Source: an uncultured Clostridia bacterium
GTDB lineage: Bacteria; Bacillota; Clostridia; Oscillospirales; Ruminococcaceae
Assembly (NCBI GenBank): GCA_945873955.1
Contig: CAMCFA010000005.1
Span: 1 to 64,000, forward strand
Direction: 5' to 3'
Length of the DNA stretch: 64,000 nucleotides
Position 1 is the stretch's first letter, and each line of letters begins with the position of its first letter. The position numbers and the translations under genes were made by a program. The notes under the pieces are model-generated. The model was not told the origin of the DNA and made no database searches. It saw nothing but the letters and a program-made list of their open reading frames with translations. Shown piece after piece: positions 29,018 to 38,987 of this stretch.

Positions 29018-30220
29018 TTATTCCTTGCTTAGACTGTCCATGAAATTGGACTTTACGATTTCTGTGATCCTGACCGCAAAGTTGTCGTCGATAACCACAA
29101 CGTCGCCCCTCGCAATGAGGTTTCCGTTTACCACAACGTCTACCGGCGCGCCGGCCTGACGTTCCAGCTCGATTATCGTACCCTGCGTGAACTCAAGGAT
29201 ATCCTTGACCTTTCGCTTTGCCGTGCCTATCTCCACTGATATCTCCAGCGGAACGCCCATCAGCAGTTTCAAATTATCCTGCTGGTCGGTGGGCAGCCCG
29301 AAGTCCATTGCGTCGAACTGGTGAAGCTGCGCGTTCTGGATATTGACCGGTGGAACAGGCGGCGGGTAAGCGCCGTATGCCGCATACTGGTTCGGATATC
29401 CGTAGCCGGGATAGGGCGCGGGCTGCGGTTGACCCTGCGGCGGATAGGGATATCCGGCGGGAGCTGGCTGCGGCTGCGCGGTCGGCTGTGCCGCAGGCGC
29501 GGGCTGTGCAGGCTGCGTGGGCTGCGTGGGCTGCGCTGCGGGAGCGGGCTGTGCCGCGGGAGCTGCCGGTGCGGCGGGTCCCTCCGGCTCTGAACCGGTG
29601 GAATCGTCCGCGTGGAATTTGTCTATCATCTTGCCGGAGAGGGATTTCGCCAGCTCTACCGACATGACCGACATGAACTCGCTGTTCATTACGCCGTCCA
29701 CCGTGAGGTTGAAGGTCACGGCAACAATGGTCTGCTCCGGGTCAAGCTCCGCAAGGTCGCAGAAGTTCGTCTGCTCTATCAAGTACGGGGTCGGGGTGGA
29801 GATATCCACCGAAATACCCAGCAGGTCTGACAGCGCGGTAGCGGAAGCGCCCATCATCTGGTTCATGACCTCGGAAACGGCGCTGATATTCATCTCGTCG
29901 AACTCAAAATCCGGGGAGACCACCAGCGGATTTCCCATGAGCTGGTTGAGAATAAGCTGAACGTCGTCCTGCTTCAAGACCATCATGTTCTGTCCTTCAA
30001 TACCGGACACATAGACGATCTTTACGCAGATAGCAGGCTCCAAGCGGTCGTAATTAAGCTCCCCCGCCTTGACCACGCTTACCTGCGGGGTAGTGATCCA
30101 CACCTTTGCATTGAGCAGCTCTGAAACGGCGGTAGCGGCTGAACCCATGCTTATGTTCAATATTTCGCCGACGGCGTCTATTTCATAAGAGCTGAATTCA
30201 ACGTTTGTTTCATTAGCCAT
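29018..30220 (-). CDS. fliY: Flagellar motor switch phosphatase FliY (CheC-like + FliN C-terminal domain)
   Basis: Two CheC-like repeats, Pro/Ala/Gln linker, C-terminal SpoA/FliN domain. Confidence 0.93.
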   Translation of the reverse strand: MANETNVEFSSYEIDAVGEILNISMGSAATAVSELLNAKVWITTPQVSVVKAGELNYDRLEPAICVKIVYVSGIEGQNMMVLKQDDVQLILNQLMGNPLVVSPDFEFDEMNISAVSEVMNQMMGASATALSDLLGISVDISTPTPYLIEQTNFCDLAELDPEQTIVAVTFNLTVDGVMNSEFMSVMSVELAKSLSGKMIDKFHADDSTGSEPEGPAAPAAPAAQPAPAAQPTQPTQPAQPAPAAQPTAQPQPAPAGYPYPPQGQPQPAPYPGYGYPNQYAAYGAYPPPVPPVNIQNAQLHQFDAMDFGLPTDQQDNLKLLMGVPLEISVEIGTAKRKVKDILEFTQGTIIELERQAGAPVDVVVNGNLIARGDVVVIDDNFAVRITEIVKSNFMDSLSKE

Positions 30221-30233
30221 TGGAAATTATACC

Positions 30234-31223
30234 TCAATTCTCAATAAAATTATCAATCATTACTGCTTTTTTGTTGTTGTAGGTACCCAGCTTTCCGGTA
30301 CACCACAGCTTGTTCCCTACCTTGACGTCCACATCGCTGGTAATGCTCTTTCCAAGCGGAATGACGTCGTTCACCTGTAACGTCAGCACCTCGTATAGGT
30401 CTAGGTTTATCTGACCCAGTATAGCGGTGATATTGAGGTTGGTATCACTGATACCCGACATAATGGTATCCCGGCGCTCCGCCTCGCGGTTGGAGTCCAG
30501 CTTTCTTCTGGAAACGTTGTACCGTGAGATGAACTTGCTCATTATCTCGTCCAGATTTATCGCCGGTATACATACCGAAATAATGGACTTGGAGCCGTTT
30601 ATCTCTACCTCCAGCGCGACAATTATTACCGTGTCCTCATGCCCTATCGTCTGCACCACGCGTGAGTTTGTCTCAATGCCGATGAGCTTTGGTTCAAGGT
30701 CGATATGTGTCGCCCACGGCTCGTACAGCAGCGACGCCATAGAGTTCATCACGTCGTTCATTATGGTGATCTCTATCTCGGTGAAGTCCCGGTTTACGTC
30801 CCGGTACTCGCCGCGCCCGCCCAGCAGACGGTCTATCATTGTAAATGTGATGGTATTTGATATCTGAACGATAACAGTGGTCTCACTCACTTCTTCGTTC
30901 TTAATGCCCATGTCCACCATGCCCATAAGGACATAATCCGGCAGGGCGTTGTTGAATTCGCTGTATCTCTGCTCCTCTATGTTTACCAGCGATACCCGGC
31001 AGTACAGTCTTAAAAGCCCGGTGAAGTAGGAAGAAAGAAGCCGCGCGTAGTTCTCAAAAATACCGTCCAGTACCTTGATCTGTTCCTTCGTGAACTTCTT
31101 CGGAGCGCGGAAGTCGTACTCCTTGATCTTATCTTCTTCCTTCTGCGACACCACCGGAACTGCTCCGGCAGCGACGTTTTTGAGCATTTCATCGATCTGC
31201 GCCTGCGTCAGGACGTCAGCCAT
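30234..31223 (-). CDS. fliM: Flagellar motor switch protein FliM
   Basis: LTQAQIDEML N-terminal CheY-binding type motif, C-terminal FliN-like domain; start MADVL. Confidence 0.96.
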   Translation of the reverse strand: MADVLTQAQIDEMLKNVAAGAVPVVSQKEEDKIKEYDFRAPKKFTKEQIKVLDGIFENYARLLSSYFTGLLRLYCRVSLVNIEEQRYSEFNNALPDYVLMGMVDMGIKNEEVSETTVIVQISNTITFTMIDRLLGGRGEYRDVNRDFTEIEITIMNDVMNSMASLLYEPWATHIDLEPKLIGIETNSRVVQTIGHEDTVIIVALEVEINGSKSIISVCIPAINLDEIMSKFISRYNVSRRKLDSNREAERRDTIMSGISDTNLNITAILGQINLDLYEVLTLQVNDVIPLGKSITSDVDVKVGNKLWCTGKLGTYNNKKAVMIDNFIEN

Positions 31224-31270
31224 CTGTATCCCCCCATTGCTTTTCAAGAGTCAGCAAGTCCGCTTCGACA

Positions 31271-32245
31271 TTATCCCTCGGACTCCTCAGCCTCCGCCGA
31301 AATGATGAACGAATCGTAATCCCCCGGGATAGCAGGGCCTAAAATAAGTCCGCCGCTGCCGGTATCCGGATACATCTCGTCCAGACGGTCGATGACCGCC
31401 TGCGCGTAATCGTTGGGAACCTTCTCCGGCTCGGTCTTTGTGCCGTCCGGGTCGTAGTTGTCAAGGTCTATGCCGTAGTCGTATTTCAGTATATCCTTCC
31501 AAACTTCGGGATCGGTGAAGTCTACGTCGTTCTTCAGCAGTACCATTTCAACGCGGCGGTTCTGCGCGCGTCCCTCTTCCGTATCGTTGTCCGCGATAGG
31601 CTCGGTGTAGCCGCAGCCCTTTGTGCGGAACTGCTCCGTATCAAGCACCTTAGTGAAATCCATATACTTTACAACACTGACAGCACGGTCTGAGGACAGA
31701 TCCCAGTCGTTGATCTCTGAGATAGCCTTCGCCGTGTGACCGCTTACAGTGCAGGTCCGTATGGAGCTTTTCACCGCGGTTATACCGGGGGCAATGCCGT
31801 TCAGCAGATCCTTGCCCGCCTGCGTCAGCACCGCGCTGTTCGGCTCGAAGAACACGTTGTTGTCAAATCTGATATTCAAATGAGCAGCGCCGTTTTCTAC
31901 CGAAACAGAGGTTTCCAGATTATTCTCGTTAATATACTGCGTTATGTAATGGTAGAGCTGGTCGAAACTCTGGGGCAGATTTCCCTCGCCGCCGTTGGTT
32001 TCCGGCTCCTCGCTGACAGTTCCGTCGCCCTCGTCGATAGTGGGGCTCGGGGAGTCAACATATTCATTTAGGTACTTACCGTGGGACTGGAACGCCTGAT
32101 ATATGTACTGCCACTTCTGCTCGTCAGTGGAGGACGAAGCGTACAGCATTACAAAAAACGTAAGCAGCAGCGTTACCATGTCGCTGTATGTGGACAGCCA
32201 GTCGTTACTGTGATCCTCTTGAGCCTTTTTCGCTATTTTCGCCAA
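31271..32245 (-). CDS. motB: Flagellar motor protein MotB (OmpA-like)
   Basis: DWLSTYSDMVTLLLTFFVMLYA plus OmpA-like peptidoglycan-binding domain; probable TTG start behind AGGAGGGG. Confidence 0.93.
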   Translation of the reverse strand: MAKIAKKAQEDHSNDWLSTYSDMVTLLLTFFVMLYASSSTDEQKWQYIYQAFQSHGKYLNEYVDSPSPTIDEGDGTVSEEPETNGGEGNLPQSFDQLYHYITQYINENNLETSVSVENGAAHLNIRFDNNVFFEPNSAVLTQAGKDLLNGIAPGITAVKSSIRTCTVSGHTAKAISEINDWDLSSDRAVSVVKYMDFTKVLDTEQFRTKGCGYTEPIADNDTEEGRAQNRRVEMVLLKNDVDFTDPEVWKDILKYDYGIDLDNYDPDGTKTEPEKVPNDYAQAVIDRLDEMYPDTGSGGLILGPAIPGDYDSFIISAEAEESEG

Positions 32246-32421
32246 TGGTAACCCCTCCTCTGCCATGTAATCAGAATAGACCACAGGTGGGAATTAACCC
32301 GCCCGTAATGCACACTTTATCTATCCATTATATTATTCTAGCATAAATCCGCTGAAAATGCAAATACTTTTGAGAATTTTTTCACTGATTTTGTAAAAAA
32401 TTTGTCAAATTTAGTCCGGGA

Positions 32422-33198
32422 TCACGATTCTCCGCTCTTTCCGGAGCTCTTCTTGCTTGCCGGGAGCATGAATTCCAGCTTCTCCTGAATGTATCTCGGG
32501 TTGGAGCCGTCGGCGATCGCCAGAACTCCCTCCTCAATGATCTGCATACAGAGAAGCTCGTCCTCGTGGGCGTTCTTCAGTGAGCTTGCCATAGGGTTGA
32601 ACAGTACGTTCGCGAACAGTGAGCCGTAGAACGTCGTGATAAGCGCCGTTGCCATACCGCCCGCCAGACCGTCCGGGTTGGTGCTCATGGTGTTCAGCAT
32701 GTTTACCAGACCTACCAGCGTACCCAGCATACCGAAAGCCGGGAATACCGCAACGCCCTTCTCAAAGAAAGAACGTCCGTTTTCGTGGCGCTCGCACATG
32801 AAGGATATAGCGTCGTCCAGCATACCTCTTACCTTTGCGGTGTCGTTCGCGTCAACGATGAGCATGAGGGCGGACTTCATGAACTGATCCTTGCAGTTGT
32901 TGGCGCTCTCTTCAAGAGCCAGCAGACCGCGGCCTCTTGCGATCTTCGCGTACTCAACGATCTCGTCTATGTACTTTTCGGGCTTGTACTTCTTGGGCGT
33001 GAAGATCATCTTGAACTTCTTGGGAACGCCCGCCAGATAGCTCATAGGATAAGACGCGATAAGACAGCCGAATGTACCGCCGACGGTGATAAGCAGTGAC
33101 GGCGGGTCGAAGAACCATAAGATCTCGCCGCCCTGAAAGATTCCGAAGATAACCATGCCGAAGCACATTACCCAACCGATAATAATTGATAAATTCAA
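32422..33198 (-). CDS. motA: Flagellar motor protein MotA
   Basis: MotA/ExbB family, FPAFGMLGTLVGLVNML. Confidence 0.96.
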   Translation of the reverse strand: MNLSIIIGWVMCFGMVIFGIFQGGEILWFFDPPSLLITVGGTFGCLIASYPMSYLAGVPKKFKMIFTPKKYKPEKYIDEIVEYAKIARGRGLLALEESANNCKDQFMKSALMLIVDANDTAKVRGMLDDAISFMCERHENGRSFFEKGVAVFPAFGMLGTLVGLVNMLNTMSTNPDGLAGGMATALITTFYGSLFANVLFNPMASSLKNAHEDELLCMQIIEEGVLAIADGSNPRYIQEKLEFMLPASKKSSGKSGES

Positions 33199-33245
33199 AA
33201 GAACCCCTCGCTTTTTTTATAAAAATAGCAGCTCCCTGCCGGGAA

Positions 33246-33464
33246 TTATTTATTGTTTGAAGGCTCTGCGCACTGTCTGCCGAAGCGTCTGCGCCGCCTG
33301 TTGTATTCGAGGATCTTGGTCTGAAGCTCCTTCATGCTTTCCCGCACGATGTAGTTATGCCCGTTCGACATCGTTATCACCGTGTCCGGAGTTTCAGTGA
33401 CGGATTCGATCATCAGCTCGTTGAGCAGGAATTCCTTTCCGTCCAGCTTAGTCAGAAAAATCAT
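33246..33464 (-). CDS. flbD: FlbD family flagellar protein
   Basis: MIFLTKLDGKEFLLNELMIESVTETPDTVITMSNGHNYIVRES. Confidence 0.95.
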   Translation of the reverse strand: MIFLTKLDGKEFLLNELMIESVTETPDTVITMSNGHNYIVRESMKELQTKILEYNRRRRRFGRQCAEPSNNK

Positions 33465-33526
33465 ATCAAAACCTCACCCGATCATTCCCCCCTGCCCCGC
33501 GGCAGAGGGGAGGATCGTGCCGTCAA

Positions 33527-35482
33527 TTATCTCTTGAGGGAGAGAAGCTCCTCAAGCATTGTATCAGATGTGGTGATAACTCTGGAGTTTGCCTGATAAC
33601 CTCTCTGGGTGGTGATCATGTCGGTGAACTCCTGAGCAAGGTCAACGTTGGACATCTCCAGCGCGCCGGATACGACGTCGCCCGCGCCGTTGCTGCCTGC
33701 GACTGCCAGCTTGGGCTCGCCGGAGGCTACTGTTTCGGCGAACAGCGTGCCGCCCACTGCGGAAAGACCGTTCGGGTTGTCAAAGGTGGCAATGTCGATA
33801 CGTCCGAGATTCAGATAACCGAATACGGCGTGCTTGCCGATGATAGTGCCGTCCTTGCCGATCGTTACGTCCTCAAGGTCCTTGTAGGTCTGCTCTGTTC
33901 CCTTGCGTCCGTCGGTGAGATTGAAGGTGGACAGTGACTTCGCAACGGTGGTGTAGAAGCTGTCCTCGCCGCCGCCGAAGGAGAGGGAAGGATTATCCTC
34001 AAAGAGTGCCTTTCTCTGACCGGGGTTCAGCGCCGCAAGCCCTACAAAGCTGCCGGTATCGAAGATGAACAGCTTCTGCGCATTTCCGCCGGCAGCCGCT
34101 GCGACTGCCGCGTTGATGTCTGCCAGAGCCGCCGCGTCGTCCGCGTACTCCTTGTTGGTAATGCCGATAGTCAGCGTATTGTCGTCCCACTGGGCTGTGG
34201 GGGATTCATAATTAGAGGTATACTTGAACACGATCTTGTAGTTGTTCGCGTATTCGCCGGGCTGACCTGCGGTAGCGCTGATGTTGGATACCAGCGGGTC
34301 GGTGTTTACAAGCTGAAGCGAACCCCATGAGCCTGCCGCGGTAGCAAGCGAACCAGCCGGTACTTCATACTTTGTTACCGACAGATTCAGTCCTGCGAGA
34401 TCGCCGGTGGTGTCCGCTGCCTTAGCCGCAGCGATAGCGTCCTTTATCGCCTGTGTGAGGTCGGACTGGCGGGTGTTCTCCGCAACGGTGATAGCCCACG
34501 CGTTTGCGCCTGCGTCATAGGAAGCAGTTGTGTCTGTTCCGGCTGTGATTGCAATAGTCGCGCTGTTGTATGCGTTCGCGGAGTTAGCGTTGCTGGTCGC
34601 GAACGCGATAGTAGCATAGCTGGTGCCTGCACCGGAAACGTCTACGCGGCTCTCAACGCTTGCCTGATCGAGGGTGTGCGTCCAGCTATCCACCGTTGCC
34701 TTTGCGGTAACTGAAGTAGTGGTAGCCGGAAGATTCTCAAACGTGAACTTGATAGAAACATCGTCCGGCAGAGTAACGCCGCCTGCCTGCAAGCACTTTG
34801 CGATCTCGTCCTCAAACATCTGCGCCGAGTCGAACTGCTGATCCTTGTCGAAATACAGATTCAGCACGCCTGCGGAGTAGGTCGCGAACGGATATTCCGC
34901 GTCGGTGAACGTTACCGACATGTCGGTGTTGTCCGAGGGATCGGATACCGAGATAGTAACGTCGCAGCCGTTTATCAGCTTGGTCGCGCTGGAGCAGTGG
35001 TCGTCCGTCGCGGGGATAGTGATCTTGATAGGCTGGCTGCCGGCGGGCTGTCCGTCGAACTCACCGGAAACACCGAGAACTCTGTAACCGGACGCGTTTA
35101 CGAGGTTGCCCTCTTCGTCCACGTTGAAGATACCGGCTCTGGTATACAGGATATTTCCCGCGCCGTCCATTACCTGGAAGAAGCCCTCGCCGTCAAGCGC
35201 CATGTCGTAAATGCTGTCCGAAAAGGTGAAGCCGGACTGGGTCATATTCGGCGTGGTGGTGTTCATCTTAACGCCGTAGCCTACCTGAGTAGGGTTAGTA
35301 CCGCCGAGGGAGGGTGTAGCTCCCGACGGGGTCTTTTTGGTCTGATAGTAAATGTCCGCAAAGGTAACAACGTTGGTCTTGTAGCCGGTGGTGTTTACGT
35401 TCGCGATGTTGTTGCCTATTACGTCCATCTTCTGCTGATGGGTTTTCATACCGGAAACACCGGTGTAAAGGGATTTAACCAT
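33527..35482 (-). CDS. flgE: Flagellar hook protein FlgE
   Basis: MVKSLYTGVSGMKTHQQKMDVIGNNIANVNTTGYK; C-terminal SNVDLAQEFTDMITTQRGYQANSRVITTSD. Confidence 0.96.
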   Translation of the reverse strand: MVKSLYTGVSGMKTHQQKMDVIGNNIANVNTTGYKTNVVTFADIYYQTKKTPSGATPSLGGTNPTQVGYGVKMNTTTPNMTQSGFTFSDSIYDMALDGEGFFQVMDGAGNILYTRAGIFNVDEEGNLVNASGYRVLGVSGEFDGQPAGSQPIKITIPATDDHCSSATKLINGCDVTISVSDPSDNTDMSVTFTDAEYPFATYSAGVLNLYFDKDQQFDSAQMFEDEIAKCLQAGGVTLPDDVSIKFTFENLPATTTSVTAKATVDSWTHTLDQASVESRVDVSGAGTSYATIAFATSNANSANAYNSATIAITAGTDTTASYDAGANAWAITVAENTRQSDLTQAIKDAIAAAKAADTTGDLAGLNLSVTKYEVPAGSLATAAGSWGSLQLVNTDPLVSNISATAGQPGEYANNYKIVFKYTSNYESPTAQWDDNTLTIGITNKEYADDAAALADINAAVAAAAGGNAQKLFIFDTGSFVGLAALNPGQRKALFEDNPSLSFGGGEDSFYTTVAKSLSTFNLTDGRKGTEQTYKDLEDVTIGKDGTIIGKHAVFGYLNLGRIDIATFDNPNGLSAVGGTLFAETVASGEPKLAVAGSNGAGDVVSGALEMSNVDLAQEFTDMITTQRGYQANSRVITTSDTMLEELLSLKR

Positions 35483-35567
35483 ATTCTTTGACCTCCAGTA
35501 AGATCATTGATCTTCACCGCCGCCCCGTCTCAGTCACAGCCGGGGCATGAATTCCATAAAGGTCCGT

Positions 35568-35978
35568 TCATACGATAACGGTGGAGTCAATGTTTGTGAA
35601 TACGTTCCCGTTCAGCTCGTTGTCTGAAAGGGTGGTGATTACCTTGTTGTTTTTTACGCTCACAACAAAAGCGTTTCTTCCCACAAGGACAAGAGTTTCG
35701 CTGCTGCCCTTACCTGCCGCCAGCTCCACGCCCTTGTTAAGGCGTTCAAGCGTGCCGTTCTCGTTAAGGTCTATGCTGCGTTCCTCCAGCCGCTGCATTG
35801 CGTGCTTGGAAAATTCTACGCCGCGTTTCGCGTCCAGCTTTTCCTGCAAAGCCTGTGCGAATGAGCCTTCCTGCACCGCGTCCTTTGCCGTGCCTGCGGG
35901 CTGCGCCTGCGTTAGCTGTGTGTTGCCTGTGGTGACGCTGATTTGATTACGGAGCGCTAAATACTCGCTTATCAGCAT
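35568..35978 (-). CDS. TIGR02530-type flagellar operon protein
   Basis: VEFSKHAMQRLEERSIDLNENGTLERLNKGVELAAGKGSSETLVLV. Confidence 0.88.
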   Translation of the reverse strand: MLISEYLALRNQISVTTGNTQLTQAQPAGTAKDAVQEGSFAQALQEKLDAKRGVEFSKHAMQRLEERSIDLNENGTLERLNKGVELAAGKGSSETLVLVGRNAFVVSVKNNKVITTLSDNELNGNVFTNIDSTVIV

Positions 35979-35996
35979 TGTTAAGCCTCCATGCTT

Positions 35997-36893
35997 TTAA
36001 ATCAATTCTTCAAGGTCCGGGATATCCTCGCTGAGGAAATCGTCCGCTGTGACCTTTTCTGTTACTTCCTCGGCTTCTTCCTCAAGTCTGTCGCGCTCGT
36101 TCTCGTTCATTGTATCAATGACCTCCATGAGCTGCTCAAGATTTTCCGAAGCCATCTGCTCTGCGACCTCGCCTATCGCGGTCGGTTCCTCCTCGGCTGC
36201 GGGGAGCTGCTCTGCGCTGTCATCTCCGCTCTCATAAGTCGGGTAAGCGACCTCTACGATATCCTCAAGGTCATACGCGATATCGTTGATGATGACCTTT
36301 ACCTGCCCGTCCTTGACCTGAATAGACTCTATCAGTCCGGAGTCCAGAGCCGAACCGCCGTTCACTGCGGGATTCACCGTTGCGCTCATGCCTATCATCA
36401 TAGAAGCGCTTGCGATAAGGCTGCCCAGCGAATTACCGCCAAGAATGCCAGTAGATGAGCTGCCGCTGCCAGTTTCAGATATTGAGGTGACCTTAGAGAT
36501 ATCGAAGCTCACGCCGTCTATCTTCACCGTGTAGTTGTCGCCGCTCTTCATGACCGTTTCTACCACGCCGGTCTTGGTAATAAGCTCGCTGCCGTCCATT
36601 TTCTGCGCCGTGACCGTCTTTCCGACAAGGCTTGAAGCGTAGTTTGACTTGGAATACTGCGCCGCGTCCTTATTGTAGGTCAGTGACGTGAACTGCGCCA
36701 TCTGCGTTACGAACTCGGTGTTGGAGGTAGGCTCCATGGGGTCTTGGTTGGTCATTTCAGCTACCAGCAAACTCAGAAACGTATCGGAATTCACAAGCTC
36801 CTCAGTGGAGTCCTTGAATTTATCCTTGTACTTCTCGTAGTTCGACTGTATCTGTTCCGAAGAAGAAAGCGGGACTGTCAATCCGTCTGCCAT
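35997..36893 (-). CDS. flgD: Flagellar hook assembly protein FlgD
   Basis: DTFLSLLVAEMTNQDPMEPTSNTEFVTQMAQFTSL. Confidence 0.93.
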   Translation of the reverse strand: MADGLTVPLSSSEQIQSNYEKYKDKFKDSTEELVNSDTFLSLLVAEMTNQDPMEPTSNTEFVTQMAQFTSLTYNKDAAQYSKSNYASSLVGKTVTAQKMDGSELITKTGVVETVMKSGDNYTVKIDGVSFDISKVTSISETGSGSSSTGILGGNSLGSLIASASMMIGMSATVNPAVNGGSALDSGLIESIQVKDGQVKVIINDIAYDLEDIVEVAYPTYESGDDSAEQLPAAEEEPTAIGEVAEQMASENLEQLMEVIDTMNENERDRLEEEAEEVTEKVTADDFLSEDIPDLEELI

Positions 36894-36911
36894 GTTTTCT
36901 CCTTTCCTGCC

Positions 36912-38447
36912 TCACATTGAGGCAATGATCTCTGCGAAGCTCTCGCCGTCGGAGTCCTGCTCCTCGTGGTCGTTTTCGCTTTCGCGGTAGGGGTTCTTGC
37001 TGCTGCCTTGGTAGTCCTCGGCGTGGGTCTCCTGCTTTGACTCGCTGACGGTCTGCCAGCTTTCAAGCTGTACGCCGTTCTGCTTCAGCGTGTCCTGGAT
37101 AGCAGAACCGTTGTCCTCAATGATCTTCAGCGTTCTTGAATTCTCCGCCGCGATAGACACTGAAACTGCGCCGTCCGCCGTTTTGGTCATTCTCACTGTG
37201 ATCCTGCCCAGATCCTCCGGGTTGAGTGTCACACTGTACTCGACCTCGCCGTCTTTAAGGCTGTCCGCGCGCTCTGTCAGCTTGTCAGCGACCTGCTGCG
37301 CCACCTCCGACGGTTTGACTTGGACTTCTCCGCCGTCCGGTCTGGTGAAGATCACCGGCTTCTCCGGGGCTGCTGTCTGTGGCTGGACTAACGTCTGCGC
37401 TGCGTTTTCGTCAACAGGCTTTGCCGAATCCCTGATCATCTGAAGCTCGTCAGACTTGGAAACCACCCTGCTGCGCTGTGCCGCGTGCTGGCTGATTACC
37501 GGCTGCTCCTGCTGTGACGCCTGCTCGGTCTGCTCCGTTTCCGGCGCTTTCCTTGATACGCTCACCTCCGCCCGGCTGATGTCCTCGCGGACTCTGCCGC
37601 TCACGATAGGCTGTGCTTCGGTCTGCTCCTGCGGCGCTTTTGCGCGTCCGGCAAGACTGTCGTTTTGCTGACCGCTGTCTGCGGTGCTGCTCTGCTGTCC
37701 TGCGTTCTGGCTTTCGTCCGCGGTCTGCTTGACTGCCGCGATCTCCCCGGTATTTACCGTGGACTGCTCCGGCTCTGCCTGTACGGGCTTTACCATGCTT
37801 TCCGGCTTTTCTGGTTCGGCTTTCTGCTCAAACGCTGTGGGCGTCTGTACTTCCGCCGTGACCTCCTGCGCCTGCTGCACGTTCTCCTGCTGAACCACCG
37901 GTTCTGCCTGCTGGATATTCATGGTCTGCACCGCTTCCACCTCCGGCTGCGCCGTCAGTGCGGATAACTCAGAAAGCTCGCTTGTCTTGTCGTCGGGAGT
38001 TACCGCCGGCTGCTGTGCCGAAAGCATTGCCGCCAGCTCCGCCAGAAGTTCCTGCGCCGCCGGGTCTTTGCTGGTGTCTTGTATATCCTCCTCAGCGTCG
38101 GGGGACTTCTCCACGACCAGCTTCACCAGCTTTGTAAGCTCCTCCAGCATGCCCTGCGACAACATATCCTCCGGGATATCTTCCAGCTTCAATTCGCCGT
38201 TTGCCACTGCTTCCGCAAGCTCGTGGAATTCCTTCGGAACTTCCTGCACACCGCCTGCCTTGTCGCCGGAGACCTCCGCCGCAGCCGCCTTTTTAGCTTC
38301 GCCGATACCGCTGAGCACCTTTGAGAACCGTCCGGAATTATCCGCCTGCTCCATGGACTCCTCCACCCGCAGCGGGATAGCCGCGTCGGAGATCATGTAA
38401 TCGCTGCGCATAAAACCCGAACCGCCTGCGCTCATGCTTACTGCCAT
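36912..38447 (-). CDS. fliK: Flagellar hook-length control protein FliK
   Basis: Low-complexity Gln/Glu-rich N-terminus, conserved C-terminus LNPEDLGRITVRM. Confidence 0.9.
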   Translation of the reverse strand: MAVSMSAGGSGFMRSDYMISDAAIPLRVEESMEQADNSGRFSKVLSGIGEAKKAAAAEVSGDKAGGVQEVPKEFHELAEAVANGELKLEDIPEDMLSQGMLEELTKLVKLVVEKSPDAEEDIQDTSKDPAAQELLAELAAMLSAQQPAVTPDDKTSELSELSALTAQPEVEAVQTMNIQQAEPVVQQENVQQAQEVTAEVQTPTAFEQKAEPEKPESMVKPVQAEPEQSTVNTGEIAAVKQTADESQNAGQQSSTADSGQQNDSLAGRAKAPQEQTEAQPIVSGRVREDISRAEVSVSRKAPETEQTEQASQQEQPVISQHAAQRSRVVSKSDELQMIRDSAKPVDENAAQTLVQPQTAAPEKPVIFTRPDGGEVQVKPSEVAQQVADKLTERADSLKDGEVEYSVTLNPEDLGRITVRMTKTADGAVSVSIAAENSRTLKIIEDNGSAIQDTLKQNGVQLESWQTVSESKQETHAEDYQGSSKNPYRESENDHEEQDSDGESFAEIIASM

Positions 38448-38505
38448 TCACTCACCTCCTTATTACATTATTATCTATATCAGGGCTTGCACCCGGATAT
38501 GCCTG

Positions 38506-38961
38506 TCACTGTACGCTCTGGGCTTTCCTTATCGACTGCCCGGAAACGAACTCCTCAATGAACTGCTCATTCTCCTTGACCACCGCAGCCTTGTAGTCCT
38601 CAAGCTGCTTTTCCTCCAGCTTTTCCAGCGTGCGGACGTCCTTTGTCGCCTCGACCACCACGCCAAGCTGACGGTTGATCTCCTCCTGCTTCTGCGCGGC
38701 GCTGAGTTCACGCGCGTGTATCTCCTGCTGGAGGGACACGATATAGCGCTTCCTCACGGAGATCTCATAAGCCTGCGCACCGCTCCGGCAGACCTCCTCC
38801 AGCTCCGCGCTGAATTCCTCCACCTTGCGGCTCAGCTCGTCCTTTTCCTCATAGATACGCTGAAGCTCTGCCTGCAACACGCTCAGCGTGTTCTTCTGAC
38901 GGTCAAGTTCCTGCTGGCGGAAGTCCATCAGCTTCTGCAAAGTGAACTGAAACTTCTTCAA
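38506..38961 (-). CDS. fliJ: Flagellar export protein FliJ
   Basis: Coiled coil following fliI: MKKFQFTLQKLMDFRQQELDRQKN. Confidence 0.88.
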   Translation of the reverse strand: MKKFQFTLQKLMDFRQQELDRQKNTLSVLQAELQRIYEEKDELSRKVEEFSAELEEVCRSGAQAYEISVRKRYIVSLQQEIHARELSAAQKQEEINRQLGVVVEATKDVRTLEKLEEKQLEDYKAAVVKENEQFIEEFVSGQSIRKAQSVQ

Positions 38962-38987
38962 TGCCTGTCACCTCACCACTAATGTAA

